In this document: piece after piece, positions 1-12,966 of the stretch
Layout of the letters: the number at the start of each line of letters is the position of its first letter
Numbering within the stretch: position 1 is the stretch's first letter
NCBI RefSeq assembly: GCF_009870125.1
Contig: NC_046681.1
Coordinates: 20,721,001 to 20,785,000 of the forward strand
Length of the DNA: 64,000 nucleotides
Source of the DNA: Drosophila pseudoobscura
Taxonomy: Eukaryota; Arthropoda; Insecta; Diptera; Drosophilidae
Direction of reading: 5' to 3'
Program-made: the position numbers and the translations under genes
Notes under the pieces: generated by a model
The model's database searches: none
The model's input: only the letters and a program-made list of their open reading frames with translations
What the model was told of the DNA's origin: nothing

Positions 1-3000
1 TGTTCCACCTGTTGCCACAGTAGCAGCAGCAGCTCCTCCACCAGTAGGAGGATTCTTTGCACCCGCAGGAGGAGGGCCACCATCCAACGCAACTCCATTG
101 GCAGGACCACCTCTGGGGACAGCACCTCCATTAGCAGGACCACCTTTAGGATCAACAACTGTCGCTGGACCACCACCTGCCGCTGGACAGGCATCGTATC
201 GTCTCCAGAAGGGCACACGTCTCTACAAGAGTCCATTGACGGCACAGGAAACTGCCACAGCGTCTGCTTTCGGCACTCCCTTTGCCACAACAGCAGCTGC
301 CCCAGCTGCCGTGTTCAATCCATTTGGAACTGGGGCTTTAGGAGTATTTAATCCATTAGCTGGCAACCCACCAGTTGGTCAGCAGCAGAGCGAAGATAAC
401 TCAGCCGTTGCACTATTTGCACCTCCTTCAGCACCAGTGGCAGGACAGACCATAGATCAAGGACCGGCTCCTCCAGCTGCCTTCGCATCGACAAATCAGG
501 GAAGTCCCTTCCCCGCTCCACAGCCAGGACCCCAGGCAACGCCATTCTTCATTCCACAAACGGGGGACAGACCTCCAGTACCCACCAGCCAGGAAACTGC
601 ACCATCCAGCCAAGGAATATCCTTCTTTGAAGCACCTCCGTCATCGGACATTGCTCTCTTCACGCCGCCACCCGTCCAGGAAACAGCAGCAGCACCAATC
701 GAAACGCAAGGAATATCTTTCTTTGCACCTCAGCCAGATCTCGCACCTTCAGCAGCCCAAGAGATTCCACTGTTTGTCCCGGCAGCAGTTGAGGCACCGC
801 CAGAAGGACATCCCTTGTATCCACCGACATCTACAGCAGTCGCAGAGGATATTCCTGCAGCTGAGAGCCCATTATTTGTGCCAGTGCCAACATCGGCAGC
901 AGATCAGAGTCAGGGAGTACCGCTCTATCCACCAGAAACAGCCACATCTAACGCTTCATCTAGCGTTCTCTTTGCTGCATCGGAGCATCAACCGAGTGCA
1001 CCATTATTCGAGGCTGTTCAACCACCATCCACTGAGGCAGTCGATGCTTCAGCAAGCGATTTCTTTGGATCTGCCAAGGCTGAAGCTGTCCCTGCCTCTG
1101 CAAATACCGAAACGGCTTACAGCCCATTCGGACAGACGGTGACCACACCCTCGCAAGTGCTGCCGACACCACCGGCACAAGATTTACTGCCACCGCCTAT
1201 TGGATTTGTTGCGCCACAACAACCAGAGGCAGAGCCAGAGCCAGAGCCAGAGGTGGCCGCCGCCGCTCCTCCAGCAGAATTCGGAGGAGTTACCGAAGCA
1301 CTAGCCCTAGCCCACCCACCACTTGCACCATCGCCGCTTCAGAGCTTCTTTTCGCAGCCAGCGACTGCTGCCCCAGAGGATTTCAACTTTTTTGCCGCAC
1401 CAGGCAGCAGCTTGTTTCCAGAACTGCCACAGCAGCGGGGCATAGCGCCGCCTCCTTTGGCACAGGAGCCACCGCCGGCAGCAGCTGAATCTGGTATTGC
1501 ACCAGGACTGGGCTTTGATCAATTTCTAAGCCAATCCCAGCAAGCGCAAAGCCACAACTACATTGAAAATTCAAATGAGAATTCCTATCAACAAAATTCA
1601 AGTGTCAATTCATTCTCCGGCTATTTTGGTGGCCCCACTGTGACAGAAGCCCCAGCCCCACCCCCAGCCACAACCACAGAAGCAGCAGTGCCACTTGCTG
1701 CTCCAGTTAGTAACTGTGACCCCTCCCATTTCTTTGATCAAGTGCCACAGCCACAGGCCCCAACAAACGCTAACGAGGATCAACGCATACAGAACTTCTT
1801 CAACAACCCGCCACTGCAGGACCAGCCAGCGGCACCGGGCGAACTCAAATACGATATAGTGCACAGCGGTCTGCCCGTCAAACAGCTACAGGCACGCTCC
1901 CAGACACCCATCTCCAATTTGGTGGAGCCCCCATCCTCGTCTGCCTGCTCAGAGTTTTCGACACTGGCACAAGCAGCACCCACAGCTTCAGCAACAGCTC
2001 CGGCAACCAATCCAACAGTCGAGCGTCAAACGGGTGAGGATCTACTGCAGTTGCATCAAGCGGAATTGCCGGAGGAGATCTTGAAAGAGCTCAGAATGGC
2101 CACAAATGCAACGACAAGCGACAAGGCAGGCACGCCCCCTGTTTCTATAGTAAGTGTTTGGGACAGACAGAAAGAATGAAATCAAATTAATCCCTTCCAT
2201 TTTCTAGGTTTATACGCCTGCTGTGGTCCATTGGTTCTACAAACGTAGAGTGGACGCGAAACATATTTGGACACCATTCAGTCACTATGATTCAGCGCTG
2301 CTTGAGACCAGCCTCCACAATGGTAAGACCTCTGAAATATTCGTCTGCATTAACTCTAGAGATTCATCTTGGAATTCTCCCCCTCCAGAAGATTCCACAC
2401 TAATCGTGCCCGTCGAGGGTGGCCGCTATGATGTCAGCATCAAGGAACGCACCAAAACCCCCGTCTATTGGGAGGGCAAGGGCATTGAGGTGCGCCGCTG
2501 CTCCTGGTTCTACAAGGGCGTAGACTCCAAGTATGTGCCCTATTCTGAGGACACGGCCGCACTGCTGGAAGACGAGTACAAACGTTCGGCAGAGACTGGC
2601 GAATGGCATCAGAAGATCATGCTGGCCAACGGTGAACAGGTGGTCTTCCATGGGCCCACAGTCATCGTGCATTTCCTGCCACAACAGAATTCGGATTCGT
2701 GGGGGGCCAGCGCACAGAGCTCCATGCGTCCGCGGGTGGTCAAGAGGGATCTGGATGACTTTGTCATCAAGCAGGGCGAGTCCCAGCGCGTGGATCATCT
2801 GTTGTTTATGGTCCATGGCATTGGTTCGGCCTGTGATCTGAAAATGCGTTCAGTGGAGGAAGTGGGTAGGTTGAAAAATATATTTATATTCCCAACAAAA
2901 AAACCAAGCTAATCGCTTGACGCTTCCTTGACAGTGGATGATTTCAGAGACATTGCCCAGCAGCTGGTTCAGTCGCACTACAAGAACTCCACAGATATGG

Positions 3001-4415
3001 GCCTGGTGGGTCGCGTCGAAGTGTTGCCCATCTCCTGGCATGGCCATCTACACTCCGAGGAGGAGGGCATCGATGAGAAGCTAAAATCCATTACCCTAGA
3101 GTCGATACCACGGCTACGTAACTTTACGAACGACACTCTGCTGGACGTACTCTTCTACACCAGCCCCAAGTACTGTCAGAAGATTATGAACACGGTGGCC
3201 GACGCTCTCAATGAAGTCTATCTGAAGTACAGATTCAGGCATCCGGAATTCAACGGCGGGGTCTCATTGGCCGGCCACAGTCTGGGGTCACTGATCCTAT
3301 TCGATCTGCTGTGCCATCAGGAGCCACTCAAAGAGAGCGAAGAGGAGAATAAGGAGAACCCAGACCAGCTGCCCCAGAAGAACGAAAACAACTACAAGAA
3401 AGTGCAACTGCCTTCCGGCGATCTGCTGCCGAAGCAGGTCAGCTACACCATGGGTCCGGCCGGCACTGGACAGCCGGTCATCAACTACACACAGCTCATC
3501 TTCCACCCGAAGAAGTTCTTTGCTCTGGGCTCGCCCATCGGCATGTTTGTAACCATTCGGGGCATCGATCAGCTTGGCCTGGACTTTCACCTGCCCACAT
3601 GTCCGGGTTTCTACAATATATTCCATCCCTTCGATCCGGTGGCCTATCGGATTGAGGCTCTCGTCAATGCGGATATGAATGGTATACGTCCTGTTCTCAT
3701 ACCCCATCACAAGGGACGCAAGCGCATGCATCTGGAGCTGAGGGAGACTATGACGCGTGTGGGGGCAGATATCAAGCAGAGATTCATGGACACATTCAAG
3801 ACCACCCTGGACAGTGTGAACTTCTTGGCCACGGTGACCAAAGTTAAAAAGGAGGCAGAAGAGACGCTCGAAAAGCAGGTCTTAAATCAAGTTAGTACAA
3901 GATTCATTCGATACAGATGGAGAAATACACAGACATATTCTCCTCTTTTAGACTTCGTCGCAGTTCCAGAAAGAAAACGATGATCAAGAGGATATTTCTG
4001 TGGCCAGCACATCCACAAAGACAAGAAATCGCACATATTCCAACTCGACAACGGCCTCAGACCCAGAGTTTGTAGAGCTGGACTTTCCGCTAGGCAAACT
4101 GAATGATTCGAAGCGCGTCGACTATGTGCTGCAAGAGGCACCGCTGGAGTTTATCAATGAGTACATCTTTGCCTTGAGCAGTCATGTCTGCTACTGGTGA
4201 GTGTCTTCTACTCTCCACGCCATGTCTTTACAGCATACTCTAACCAAATCAATCAATTTTGTAACCACAGGGGCTCTGAAGACACAATCCTGTTTGTGAT
4301 GAAGGAAATCTATGCCAGCCTCGGGATCAGCACCGACAGCCAGGTGCCCCAGCAGTCCATGACCATCGAGAGGCCCGGCTCATTTGACAGTAGTCAGTCG
4401 CTGTTGCCGATGTGA
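1..4415 (+). CDS. PAPLA1: PAPLA1, DDHD-domain phospholipase A1 (5' partial)
   Basis: Intracellular PA-preferring phospholipase A1 / Sec23IP family; members hydrolyse phosphatidic acid and other glycerophospholipids, and some act at ER-Golgi exit sites. I read six coding exons in frame: <2-2149, 2208-2322, 2389-2865, 2935-3890, 3952-4196 and 4271-4415, giving 1361 codons in the window. The reading frame is open from base 2, so the 5' end lies outside. The first ~716 residues are disordered, rich in Pro/Ala/Gln, with recurrent LFxP/FFAP/LYPP motifs. Then come a WWE-like stretch starting VVHWFYKRR, the lipase nucleophile elbow GHSLG at 3273-3287, and the DDHD region ([32 protein letters not shown]). 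The acceptor of exon 5 has in-phase alternatives at 3964 and 3970. Family identity is firm; small exon-edge errors are possible. Confidence 0.93.
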
Positions 4416-4763
4416 ACACCCACACACACACAATTATACTATAAACATTTTAGAATCAATTGATTTAGATATGTTTTTGTTGTTAGAAGAATTATCTAAA
4501 GAATTTTTATTATGTGCAACGATCACTTGGTTAATGGTATTATCTAAGTAAAAAGTTCTCTATCATCTGAGCAACATATTAACGTACATACTATCAGCTG
4601 GGAAAATGAACATACATATTTTCGAGCTTTATAAATCAATTTTATCAACTATTTACCTGATGTCCGACAGATGTAATCTTTGTTATTTTTGTAATATTGC
4701 GTTTATAAAATTGACCTTTGTAACATTTATGCTAAAGAAAGTGTATGTCTAACTAATATCTAT

Positions 4764-4769
4764 AATAAA
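4764..4769 (+). terminator. Poly(A) signal of PAPLA1 (candidate)
   Basis: AATAAA about 350 bases after the PAPLA1 stop and before the FHIP promoter elements. It is the first canonical hexamer I see downstream in an AT-rich 3' UTR-like stretch (4416-4770). Confidence 0.5.
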
Positions 4770-4865
4770 TAACTAAAGAAAATCATACTTGGCGACAATT
4801 TTCAAAAGTATCGAAGTAACAGCACCGTTTCTTCCCTGGCATCGATACCAGCATACAGAAACAGG

Positions 4866-5214
4866 GTGACCGTTTACGGTATTTTTCATACTTTTCGGTA
4901 TTTTTTGAGGTCAAAATTGAACCGACGGTATATTTACGGTATATCGGTATATATTTTGTAAATTTTTAACGTTATATAGAAATTCAATAAAAGCAAGTGT
5001 TAAAATTAAGCTAATCAAATAGAAAATAGATGAATTAATCGGATAAAATTATGTATGCATGTCTAAATATTCTTTATAGCTAATAATATTCGACGGAAGA
5101 TCAATAACGAGGAATATGTAAAATAGAACTTGAATTCGTTAGTATATTTACGGTATATTTTTAAAATGAGACGGTATGTTTCGGTATATTTCTGAGGGTT
5201 GGACGGTATATTTT
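4866..5214. repeat. Cluster of CGGTAT/ACGGTATATTT motifs
   Basis: About nine or ten copies of a CGGTAT(A/T)TTT-like word are scattered here, for example around 4876, 4897, 4923, 4936, 4943, 5151, 5172, 5180 and 5202. They end just before the CGGTCACACTG promoter motif. Between the two sub-clusters is plain AT-rich sequence. They may be binding sites feeding the FHIP promoter or a decayed tandem repeat; function is inferred from position only. Confidence 0.6.
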
Positions 5215-5226
5215 GTCGATCAGTCG

Positions 5227-5237
5227 CGGTCACACTG
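5227..5237 (+). promoter_or_regulatory. Core promoter Motif 1 (Ohler-1), probable FHIP promoter
   Basis: CGGTCACACTG matches the fly Motif-1 consensus YGGTCACACTR exactly. This motif marks TATA-less, broadly expressed promoters. It lies about 390 bases upstream of the non-coding first-exon donor of FHIP. Confidence 0.65.
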
Positions 5238-5623
5238 TTTCTATTTCCGTGCAGATACATTTTGTAAATATTTACGCAAATTTGCACGAAAAACCCCGTA
5301 AAAACAGTTAAAATGCGGACTTAACCATATGGTTGTAACTGGAAAAGCGGTAGCACACTGCACGTTTTTTCGCCAGCAAGTGGCAGACAAGGACGAAGGC
5401 GCATTCGATTACGCGCTGCTGTCGTCGTGTTGTACAAAAAAAAACTTAATTGTAATTGCCCAAGGTGCCAAAAAAGCTCTGCAAATGTTGTCAATGTAGT
5501 GGCGCGCAGAAAATAGAGAAATGCAGCAAAGAAACAGAAACGCGATGAGCAGTAGGCAGCAACCAAGACGATGACGACGACGACGACGACGACGCCAACA
5601 ACGAACAAATACCAATTCATCAG
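5238..5623 (+). other. FHIP: FHIP non-coding first exon (approximate start)
   Basis: A consensus donor CAG|GTGAGT follows 5623, and a matching acceptor (TACATAG) ends at 5980, seven bases before the FHIP ATG. The sequence between Motif 1 and the donor is 5' UTR-like and includes an ACG/GAC microsatellite at about 5568-5593. The transcription start is not resolved; the 5' edge given is only the end of Motif 1. Confidence 0.5.
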
Positions 5624-5986
5624 GTGAGTGAGCAGCAGCACAGCACTAACAACAATATGAGGGGGATTGCCTGTCCAAATACGTACACAGACACACATAC
5701 ATGCATGCATACACACATGCCATAACTATGTCATAGGCGTGCACTTGTTGTTCTTTTTGCTAGTGGGGCGATGCACGTCACAGTCATTGATGAGGCCGAT
5801 ATTCGTTAACTTTATGTATTTTTTCAGCTTTTAATTACCCTACCCGGACAAAAGCACAAAACTGCGATAATATAGTTACAAATACATGCCAAATTAATGC
5901 GCACACACAGACGAGGCAGTTATCAGTAAAAGACGACGCTGAAAAAGAAACCAAACCAACAATCTCTGTGCTGTACATAGACCGAA

Positions 5987-8900
5987 ATGAGCTGGCTGCG
6001 GTCTAGTCCGCTGCGTCAGAGCGGCAACGGGGGCGGTGGCGGGGTCTCAACAGGACACTCTTCCACGGGCAGCCTCCGCCAGAGACCCATTGATGCAGCC
6101 ACCGACTGCGATCCGCGCGCCTGCTACGACAGTTTCTGCAAGCATTGGCAGCAGGCCTACGACATCATCCAGCACTATGCCCCGCCCACCCATGACGATG
6201 TATTGGGGGTGGTCTCGCATCTCGACTATATGGTCACGCTGCTGCTGGTGGAGCTGCATCATTGCAACAAAGTGTCTTTACCCTCGACGGATGCAAGTGC
6301 TGCGCCGGCAGCTCCCTGCCTGGAGTACCTGCTCAGTGAGAATCTGTTGGATAAGCTGTACGAATGGGCCTGTACAACGGGCCGCTATGCAAATGCGGTG
6401 AGGCTGGAGCAGCTGAAGCTGTACGAGCTGCTCGTTAGCCACTCACGGCATCAACTGCTCTGCCATGAGCCCTTCCTGAGACCACTGCTCAAGATACTGG
6501 CCTCCAGTCAGGGTGAGATCTTCCCGCCCGATCTGGAGAAGCGACTGGTCATCTTGTTGAACCAGCTGTGCGTCGTACTCATGCAGAATGTCCATCTGCT
6601 GGATCTGTTCTTCTTTTCCGCACAGACGCAAGTCCAGGAACAGATACAAAATGGCAACGTGCCGCCCCCCAAAAGTGGAACTACCACCAAGTGAGTAGTA
6701 GAGTAATAGCATTCGAGATTCAGTAATTCAACTTGAACCGCCTTTAGTTTCATAATTTTTTCGCTGCTCATCCCGTATGTGCATCGGGAGGGAAGTCTCG
6801 GCCATCAGGCACGCGATGCTCTGCTCCTTTGCATGGCCCTCTCGCAGAAGAACTCCAACATTGGCACCTACATAGCACAATACTCATCCATCTGTCCGCT
6901 GCTGGTGACCGGACTGGGTGGACTCTACTCGCGGCTGCCCAACAGTATTGAGATCAGTTCAATCGACTGGCATCGTATCACGCCGGATGATGTGACGGAG
7001 ATACCAGAGCTCACATTGTTCATGAATGCCCTTGAGTTTTGCAATGCTGTGGTGCAGGTGGCCCACGAGATGATCAAGCAACAGCTGCTGGACTTTATGT
7101 ACCAGGGATTCATTGTGCCCGTGCTGGGGCCAGCCGTTCTACAGGTGAGACTCGCGTCACGTCTCTTGTCTCCTTTTACGTGCAAAACTTGTCTTCGATG
7201 CATTTCTGTGGTGTTGGTTGCAAGCGTATCATTTTGTGTCCTGTTCTCTGTTCTGTTTTTCTATCATTTCGATGCTTTTTCATGTGCTCTTCTTTCTGTC
7301 TGTCTGAAGGACGAAAGAATGCTGCTTGATCTTGCAATTTCTTTTGTGTGTTTTCTATTTTTTTTGTTGTGCCTTATCTTAAATACACACACAAACAAAC
7401 ACACACCTCGAAATCTCGAAACAACTTTTTGCGCCTCCCTTTTCGCAGACACTGAAGGGCAAACATTTTCAGACGAACATCGACTCACAAATCTCGGCCA
7501 TGTCGTATCTGGATCTAATACTGCGCTCCATTACGGAGCCCGGTCTGCTGCGAGCCTTTGTCAAATTTCTCCTGGACACGGAGAAGTTCGATGGCGAACG
7601 GATACTGGACTCGTTGGTCGAGCGTCTCAACTCCCCAGATGCCAATCTCTGTATGGTGACGATGGCCCTGTTCGACACCCTGCTGGGCCTCCACTGCGAG
7701 GATCTGATGCTGGAACTGTTGCTCAAATTCATGCTGCCGGGGAAGCATGTGCCCATCTCGCACCGTCACAAGATCAACAAGATCGATCCGTATCTGAACA
7801 GCAGCGATTTTTTTCTGGAACTCTCACCGGATGTCCTGAAGCGTGCTCGTGACCTGGCCAGGCCGAAGAGCGTCCACGAGCAGCAGCCACCGTCTGCAGC
7901 AACTGGAGAGCAGCCAATTCAGGCACTTGCATGGCCCAGCCTGCCCTCGCCAGTCATGAGCAAGACAATTGGAGCCAACTGGAACTACTATGGCCTCCAC
8001 ACCGGCGACAGTTTGTATGCCAATCTGCAGGCATATCTGTTCGAGGCTCACTGGCGGATAGCCCAGTGCCAGCGGGATTGCCTCAAGTGGGCGAACAGCT
8101 ATCGCTATCAGAAATGGCCCCGCCACGGACAAGCACGTGTCCATGCGCACGCCTTGGAGCTGGCCAGACAGTTCTTCAGCGAGTTTGGAGGTGGCCCACC
8201 CGCCATAGCCAGTGAATCGGCGGGAGAGAAACAGCTAGATAGTCTGCAGTCGATTGGCGAGTCCAGTGGCTATGAATCATTCAAGTGGCGGCCTGCCGAC
8301 GAAGAGAGCGATGCCACTGACCTCACTGTGACAACAACAACGGCCAGTGAGGCGGATCTCGAGCACAATAGCAGCAGCGTCAGCAGTGGAATGGGTGGTG
8401 GAGGAGGAGCGGCGGCAGGCAGACGAGGGGAAGTTTGGCGCATCTCGCACACCAATCGCAACGAGCTGCTGCTTACAGATTTGGATTTCTCAGAGGATTT
8501 GTTTGCGCAGGGCACCGTAAGCTTAGGTAAGGATTGAGAGGAATGCCAATCGCAATTACTACATATATTTTGTTGATCTCTTGCAGGTCCCTTTCTCAAT
8601 GCCATCTGGGGAAAACTGCAAACCTTTACGAGCAACTCTTTGTATGTGAATTTACACCTGACTGGGCTGATCACTCGCCTGGCCTGGTATCCACTTCCGC
8701 TGATCCACTCGCTGCTGCTACGCTCTGACATAGCCATCACCTCGGACACGCCCTCCTTCCATCAGGTGTTGCGCATTTTAAAGCAACAAATCGATGCCGA
8801 ACTGCCAGTGACCGAGGATTCTTTGGAGATAATCGATGTGGCACGCTCGTCGCTGATTGATCGCGAATTTCGTCTGGTGAATGCCCGCAAGGGTAACGAG

Positions 8901-10548
8901 AACTCTCCCCTGCATCATCATCAGCAGCCGCAAACGACGCTCTCCCAGCAGCAGCAGCAGCAGCAAGGACAGCAGCGTTCCGCCTATGCGACCCTGTCGG
9001 CTGCCACGCCTGTGCAGGCCACACAAACCAGCGCCTACGATCCGTTCAAGCGGAGTGATAACAAACGGAAGAGCATCAGCAAATCGATCAGCAGCATGTT
9101 TAGCAGAAGATCCACACCTAATCCCCCCTCCTCTGCCGGTGAGTAGTCAGGCAAGCAGTGTTTTCTGCATAATTTCTGCACATTTTCTTTTCAATGAAAC
9201 AAGAACTCACCAACTATACAAAAAAACAAATCTGCAGCGTTGGATGTTGGAAGAAAGTTGGTTTCGGGTCTTTATAATCACAAACACACACACACACATC
9301 ACATCACACAGATTAGAGCCCTGCATGAGCCCACACAGTGGACCAAGAAACGAATGTGAACCGAAGCTATCATAAAATTTTCGTGAAGGGACTTCGAAAC
9401 GATCGCAAATGATATCCCATACTAGTCAAAAGCGTGACTCAACCCGAGACAACTCTGGGAATCAGATCAAATACTCCGCAAAAAGCTCGTTCTTTGTGTT
9501 GCTGGGTTACATCGTAAACACTTGAATCCTCTTAGATGACACTCATGCAGGGCTCTCTATCTCTCTCTCTGGTCTATCACACACATGTCCATTCACACAC
9601 ATCTTGTAAAATGCCTGCAGGCGTCGTTGTTAATTAATTGATTTCTTTTATTTACTTTTTTTTATTGATACTCGTACAACAATCAAAAAACAAAATCCAA
9701 ACAAATCTTAGCTTCATCTGGCTTATCACAAATTTACGCATTCTTCACCGGTAAATATTTCACGCTTGATAAAAAGTATTTAAAGTTTTTTAACTAAAAC
9801 GTAACCCAAACTAAAAAAAAAAACAATAACAAATCCTATCATAGTCTTGTTAAAAATGTATTCCGTAGATTTTCTCCTGTAGCCTGTAGAGCTTTGTACA
9901 TAAAATGCTATCCCCCCTCCAACCCACTAAAATGAACAAATTTTAGAAAAATAGAAACATTTGTGTAAACCCATTTAGCCGTTGGTTGCCGTTGTATTTG
10001 TTGTTGAAATTAACCTACCAAAGGTCTCAGCATCGCCATGAACTCTTGCTAATCCTGATGCTGTTCTTTTAGGAGCTGCCTCAACGCTGGTGGGGAACAA
10101 CAACAACAACTCTGGTTCTGGTGGGCAATCGCAGCCATTCTCTAGCACTGGCACTGGCACCTGTGAGACCAGCCTGAGCACCAACCCGCAGTCGGGAGCA
10201 GCAGCAGCACGATCAACAGGCACAGCGACGACAGCTAATGGAAACAGCAGCAACAGCAACATCAGCATTGGGGGATCAACGCAAACTCTCTCCGGCCACT
10301 CGAACACCACAACGTACTCGTCGAGCACATTGCACGGACTCGATGGTGGCCCACAGACAGGCAGCTTCAACTCAGAGCCAGCTTCTCTTGATTCGGTAGC
10401 CTCCATGGGTATTATCGCCAGCACTAGCGGCACGGAGCGCACCAGAGACGTGGCTCTGTGCGCTGTCCTCCTGGATGAGTGGCTCAAAGAGCTGGCGGCT
10501 ATTGCGCAGGAGCAGAGCGTTGTGCTGGTCACCGATCAACTGCTTTGA
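5987..10548 (+). CDS. FHIP: FHIP, FTS-Hook-FHIP complex subunit (RAI16-like)
   Basis: FHIP joins Hook and FTS to cargo such as early endosomes, helping recruit dynein for microtubule transport. Five coding exons keep frame: 5987-6690, 6748-7144, 7449-8526, 8587-9138 and 10073-10548, giving 1068 aa. The ATG follows an acceptor at 5980 and opens with MSWLRSSPLRQ and a Gly/Ser-rich stretch. The conserved alpha-helical body follows (CYDSFCKHWQQAYDII, SYLDLILRSITEPGLLRAF, LHLTGLITRLAWYPLPL, a family hallmark, and FHQVLRILKQQIDAEL). A Gln-run and a Ser/Thr/Asn-rich linker fall late in exon 4 and in exon 5. The C-terminus (ALCAVLLDEWLKELAAIAQE) is a conserved FHIP tail. The last intron (9139-10072) is much longer than the others and could hide alternative 3' exons. 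Family call is firm. Confidence 0.93.
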
Positions 10549-11862
10549 CATTACCGCAGAGGGCCTTTCTGATCGGAAACATATGAGACGCATGTACACA
10601 ATATTTTACGGATTTGTTGGCCTTTATTTATTTCAATCGTCTACTTTTACGAAACTTTTATTTTTCAACTGTTAAGTTATCGATATGATATTGTTTTTAT
10701 CCTAAATATTGTATGTATATCTTTTAAAAAACCCATTTTAACGAACAATTTTTGCACACTGACACGCGTTAACCAGATATGATTAGGATTAAAGTTGTAA
10801 AATCCTGAATAGGACGGAGGATTCTTAAGTGTTCAGATCTAAGCGATTATTCTAATTAAAATTAATATGCAATATATACAACCTTTATAGAGAGAATTAT
10901 GTACTACACATACCATGTACACACATATGTATTTTTGCAATATATATATACATATATTTTATGCTTTTACTATGTACATACATACAACATAATATACATA
11001 CAACTGCGAGATCAAAAGCTTACGTTTTAGAGTCAACTTAAAAGTATTAAATCGGTCCAAGCTAATCCACATGCATACATTCATGATATGATACATATAA
11101 ATATGTTTTTGAGCAATATAAATAGTGTATGGCCATTAAAATCCACGATCTTGTTCGACCTCTTTCGTTTGAAATTTACTTACCATTGCCAACCTACACA
11201 CGGTAGTAACGAGTGGCGAAAAGACTTAAGGTAATGAACCAATGCTTTATGAGTTACATATTTAAAAAGGGCTCTCGAAGAATAAACTGAAACAGGCCCA
11301 GAAAAACTAAGACTAATCCCAGGTTATATGCGGACCCGACGGATGAGCTTAACAGGACTCAGATTTATATATACTGTGTTCATTTTGACTTACTGGTGGA
11401 TTAGTTCAATATCCTTGAAATAACAATCGCAGTCGGACATGGTTATTTTTTAATCATATTTCAAAATATAGTGTCATTGTCAAAAATTTTTTCCAACCTT
11501 TCTAGTCGTTTTTACAAAATGGGAACAAGAAATTTGTGTGCGCCTGCTACTCCTTTGGCTGCTGCTCCGCTGTTAGGAATTTACGCAGTTTTTGTATCAA
11601 CTTGCAACTTTCAAACAAAGGGGAAATTTCAAATGTAAGGGGGTCCAGGGACAAGGTGTATTTAAATGAATAGAGACCATGCGAAGAGGCTCTGCAGATC
11701 TCTCTACTGTGACAAACGGTTCAAAACGATTCCCATCATCAAATTTTGACCCTTCAAAAATGTTGGAACATTTTCATTTCTGTCACAAATCTAAGACTCT
11801 AAATTTCGGCCTCGAAGAAAATTCAAAATTGTAACATTTCGTAGTTTTTAATCATCATCATC
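10549..11862. other. FHIP 3' UTR and intergenic spacer
   Basis: AT-rich, with many TATATA/ACATAC runs and no convincing coding potential. AATAAA at 11281-11286 is a possible distal poly(A) signal for FHIP. The last ~300 bases should hold the promoter of the MPC2-like gene; I see no clear TATA box there. Confidence 0.5.
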
Positions 11863-12397
11863 ATGTCCAAAGGCACGGGACCGATGTCTAAATTGTATAA
11901 TGCTATCATTCTCAGCGTAGACAAGATTGTGCCCCAAGCAGCTCAGCCGCTGTGGCAGTCACCAGCAGGTGAGTCGTCGATCTCGTCCTGTAAACGATCC
12001 ATAAACGATCTATAATGCGTTCTTTAGGGCCGAAAACTGTCTTCTTCTGGGCCCCGTTTTTTAAGTGGGTAAGTATTATCGACACCAAAGTCTGAGTACC
12101 ATCTAAACTGTGTCCATTTAGAGCCTAGTTGCGGCTGGACTAGGCGACACATTGAGTCGCCCGGCTCAGAATATTTCGCTGAATCAATGCGGCTCCCTGG
12201 CGGCAACTGGCTTGATCTGGTCCCGATACTCAGTGGTTATTATACCAAAGAATTACAGCCTGCTGGCCGTCAATATGGCTGTCTTCTTCATCCAGTCGTT
12301 TTTGGTAGTTAAGCATCTGAGGTGGCGCAACGAAAAGGCCCGGAATACTGTCTTCAAGCACCCGTACTATCCCATTTGGTCGGGCGATGATTGGTGA
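11863..12397 (+). CDS. Mitochondrial pyruvate carrier subunit 2 family protein
   Basis: MPC2-type subunits pair with MPC1 in the inner mitochondrial membrane to import pyruvate. Three exons keep frame: 11863-11968, 12028-12068 and 12122-12397, giving 140 aa, the usual size of the family. Family landmarks in order: PLWQSPAGPKTVFFWAP, FFKWSLVAAGLGD, SRPAQNISLNQCGSLAATG, LIWSRYSVVIIPKNYSLLAVN (last ones near residues 85-105), with two to three short hydrophobic helices. D. melanogaster has several MPC2 paralogues, some with male-biased expression; the compact locus could be one of those rather than the main Mpc2, so I give no symbol. Both introns are about 55 bases, typical of flies. Confidence 0.9.
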
Positions 12398-12425
12398 GAT
12401 CTGTAAAGCCACAATACTGATGATA

Positions 12426-12431
12426 AATAAA
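12426..12431 (+). terminator. Poly(A) signal of MPC2-like gene
   Basis: AATAAA begins 29 bases after the stop codon, giving a very short 3' UTR. Confidence 0.65.
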
Positions 12432-12949
12432 ACATAATCACTTTTGGTTTGCCGCTCTGGAGCTTTACCGGTTTTATTCCTTTTTTTCTTACGCATTCTT
12501 GAAATCTTCATTATTTTTTTATATATGTTGCTTGAAACTCTAAGATATACATAAACTAATTTTTCACGCCCCCCGTGCAGATGGTGTTTCGGGGGCGTAG
12601 GCTTGGGCATGTGACTTACGACTAAAGAACTACATATATTATGTAATATGTAACTAAGTATATCGTTTAAAAGTTGGATAGTGCAATCAGCTTGAGTCTT
12701 CTGACTGGTCCTGTTCCCGCGACTCGTGCCGGGGGGCCTGCAGGGCGGCCGGGATAGTGCGCACAAGCGGTGCTGCGATTGGTCGTCCTGTCGCCAGTCG
12801 TCCTGCAGCCAATGCGCTGCTTGCAAAGGACTCATCGTTTGTGTTGGGGATGGATGGGTGGGAGTCCTCGGGTCGGGGCTCGCCACGGGCACAAGTTAAA
12901 TCGCAACGGGCCTGCAATGCAGTTGGCAAGCCTCGTGGCCCTCGGCACA

Positions 12950-12966
12950 CTCACACACACACACAC
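12950..12966. repeat. (CA)n microsatellite
   Basis: Uninterrupted CA dinucleotide run seen directly. Confidence 0.85.

Noticed and set aside
7145-7448. Open frame continuing through FHIP after 7144
   Set aside because: The codons past CAG|GTGAGA are intron (poly-T and CA-rich). The exon resumes at 7449 in phase with the conserved protein.
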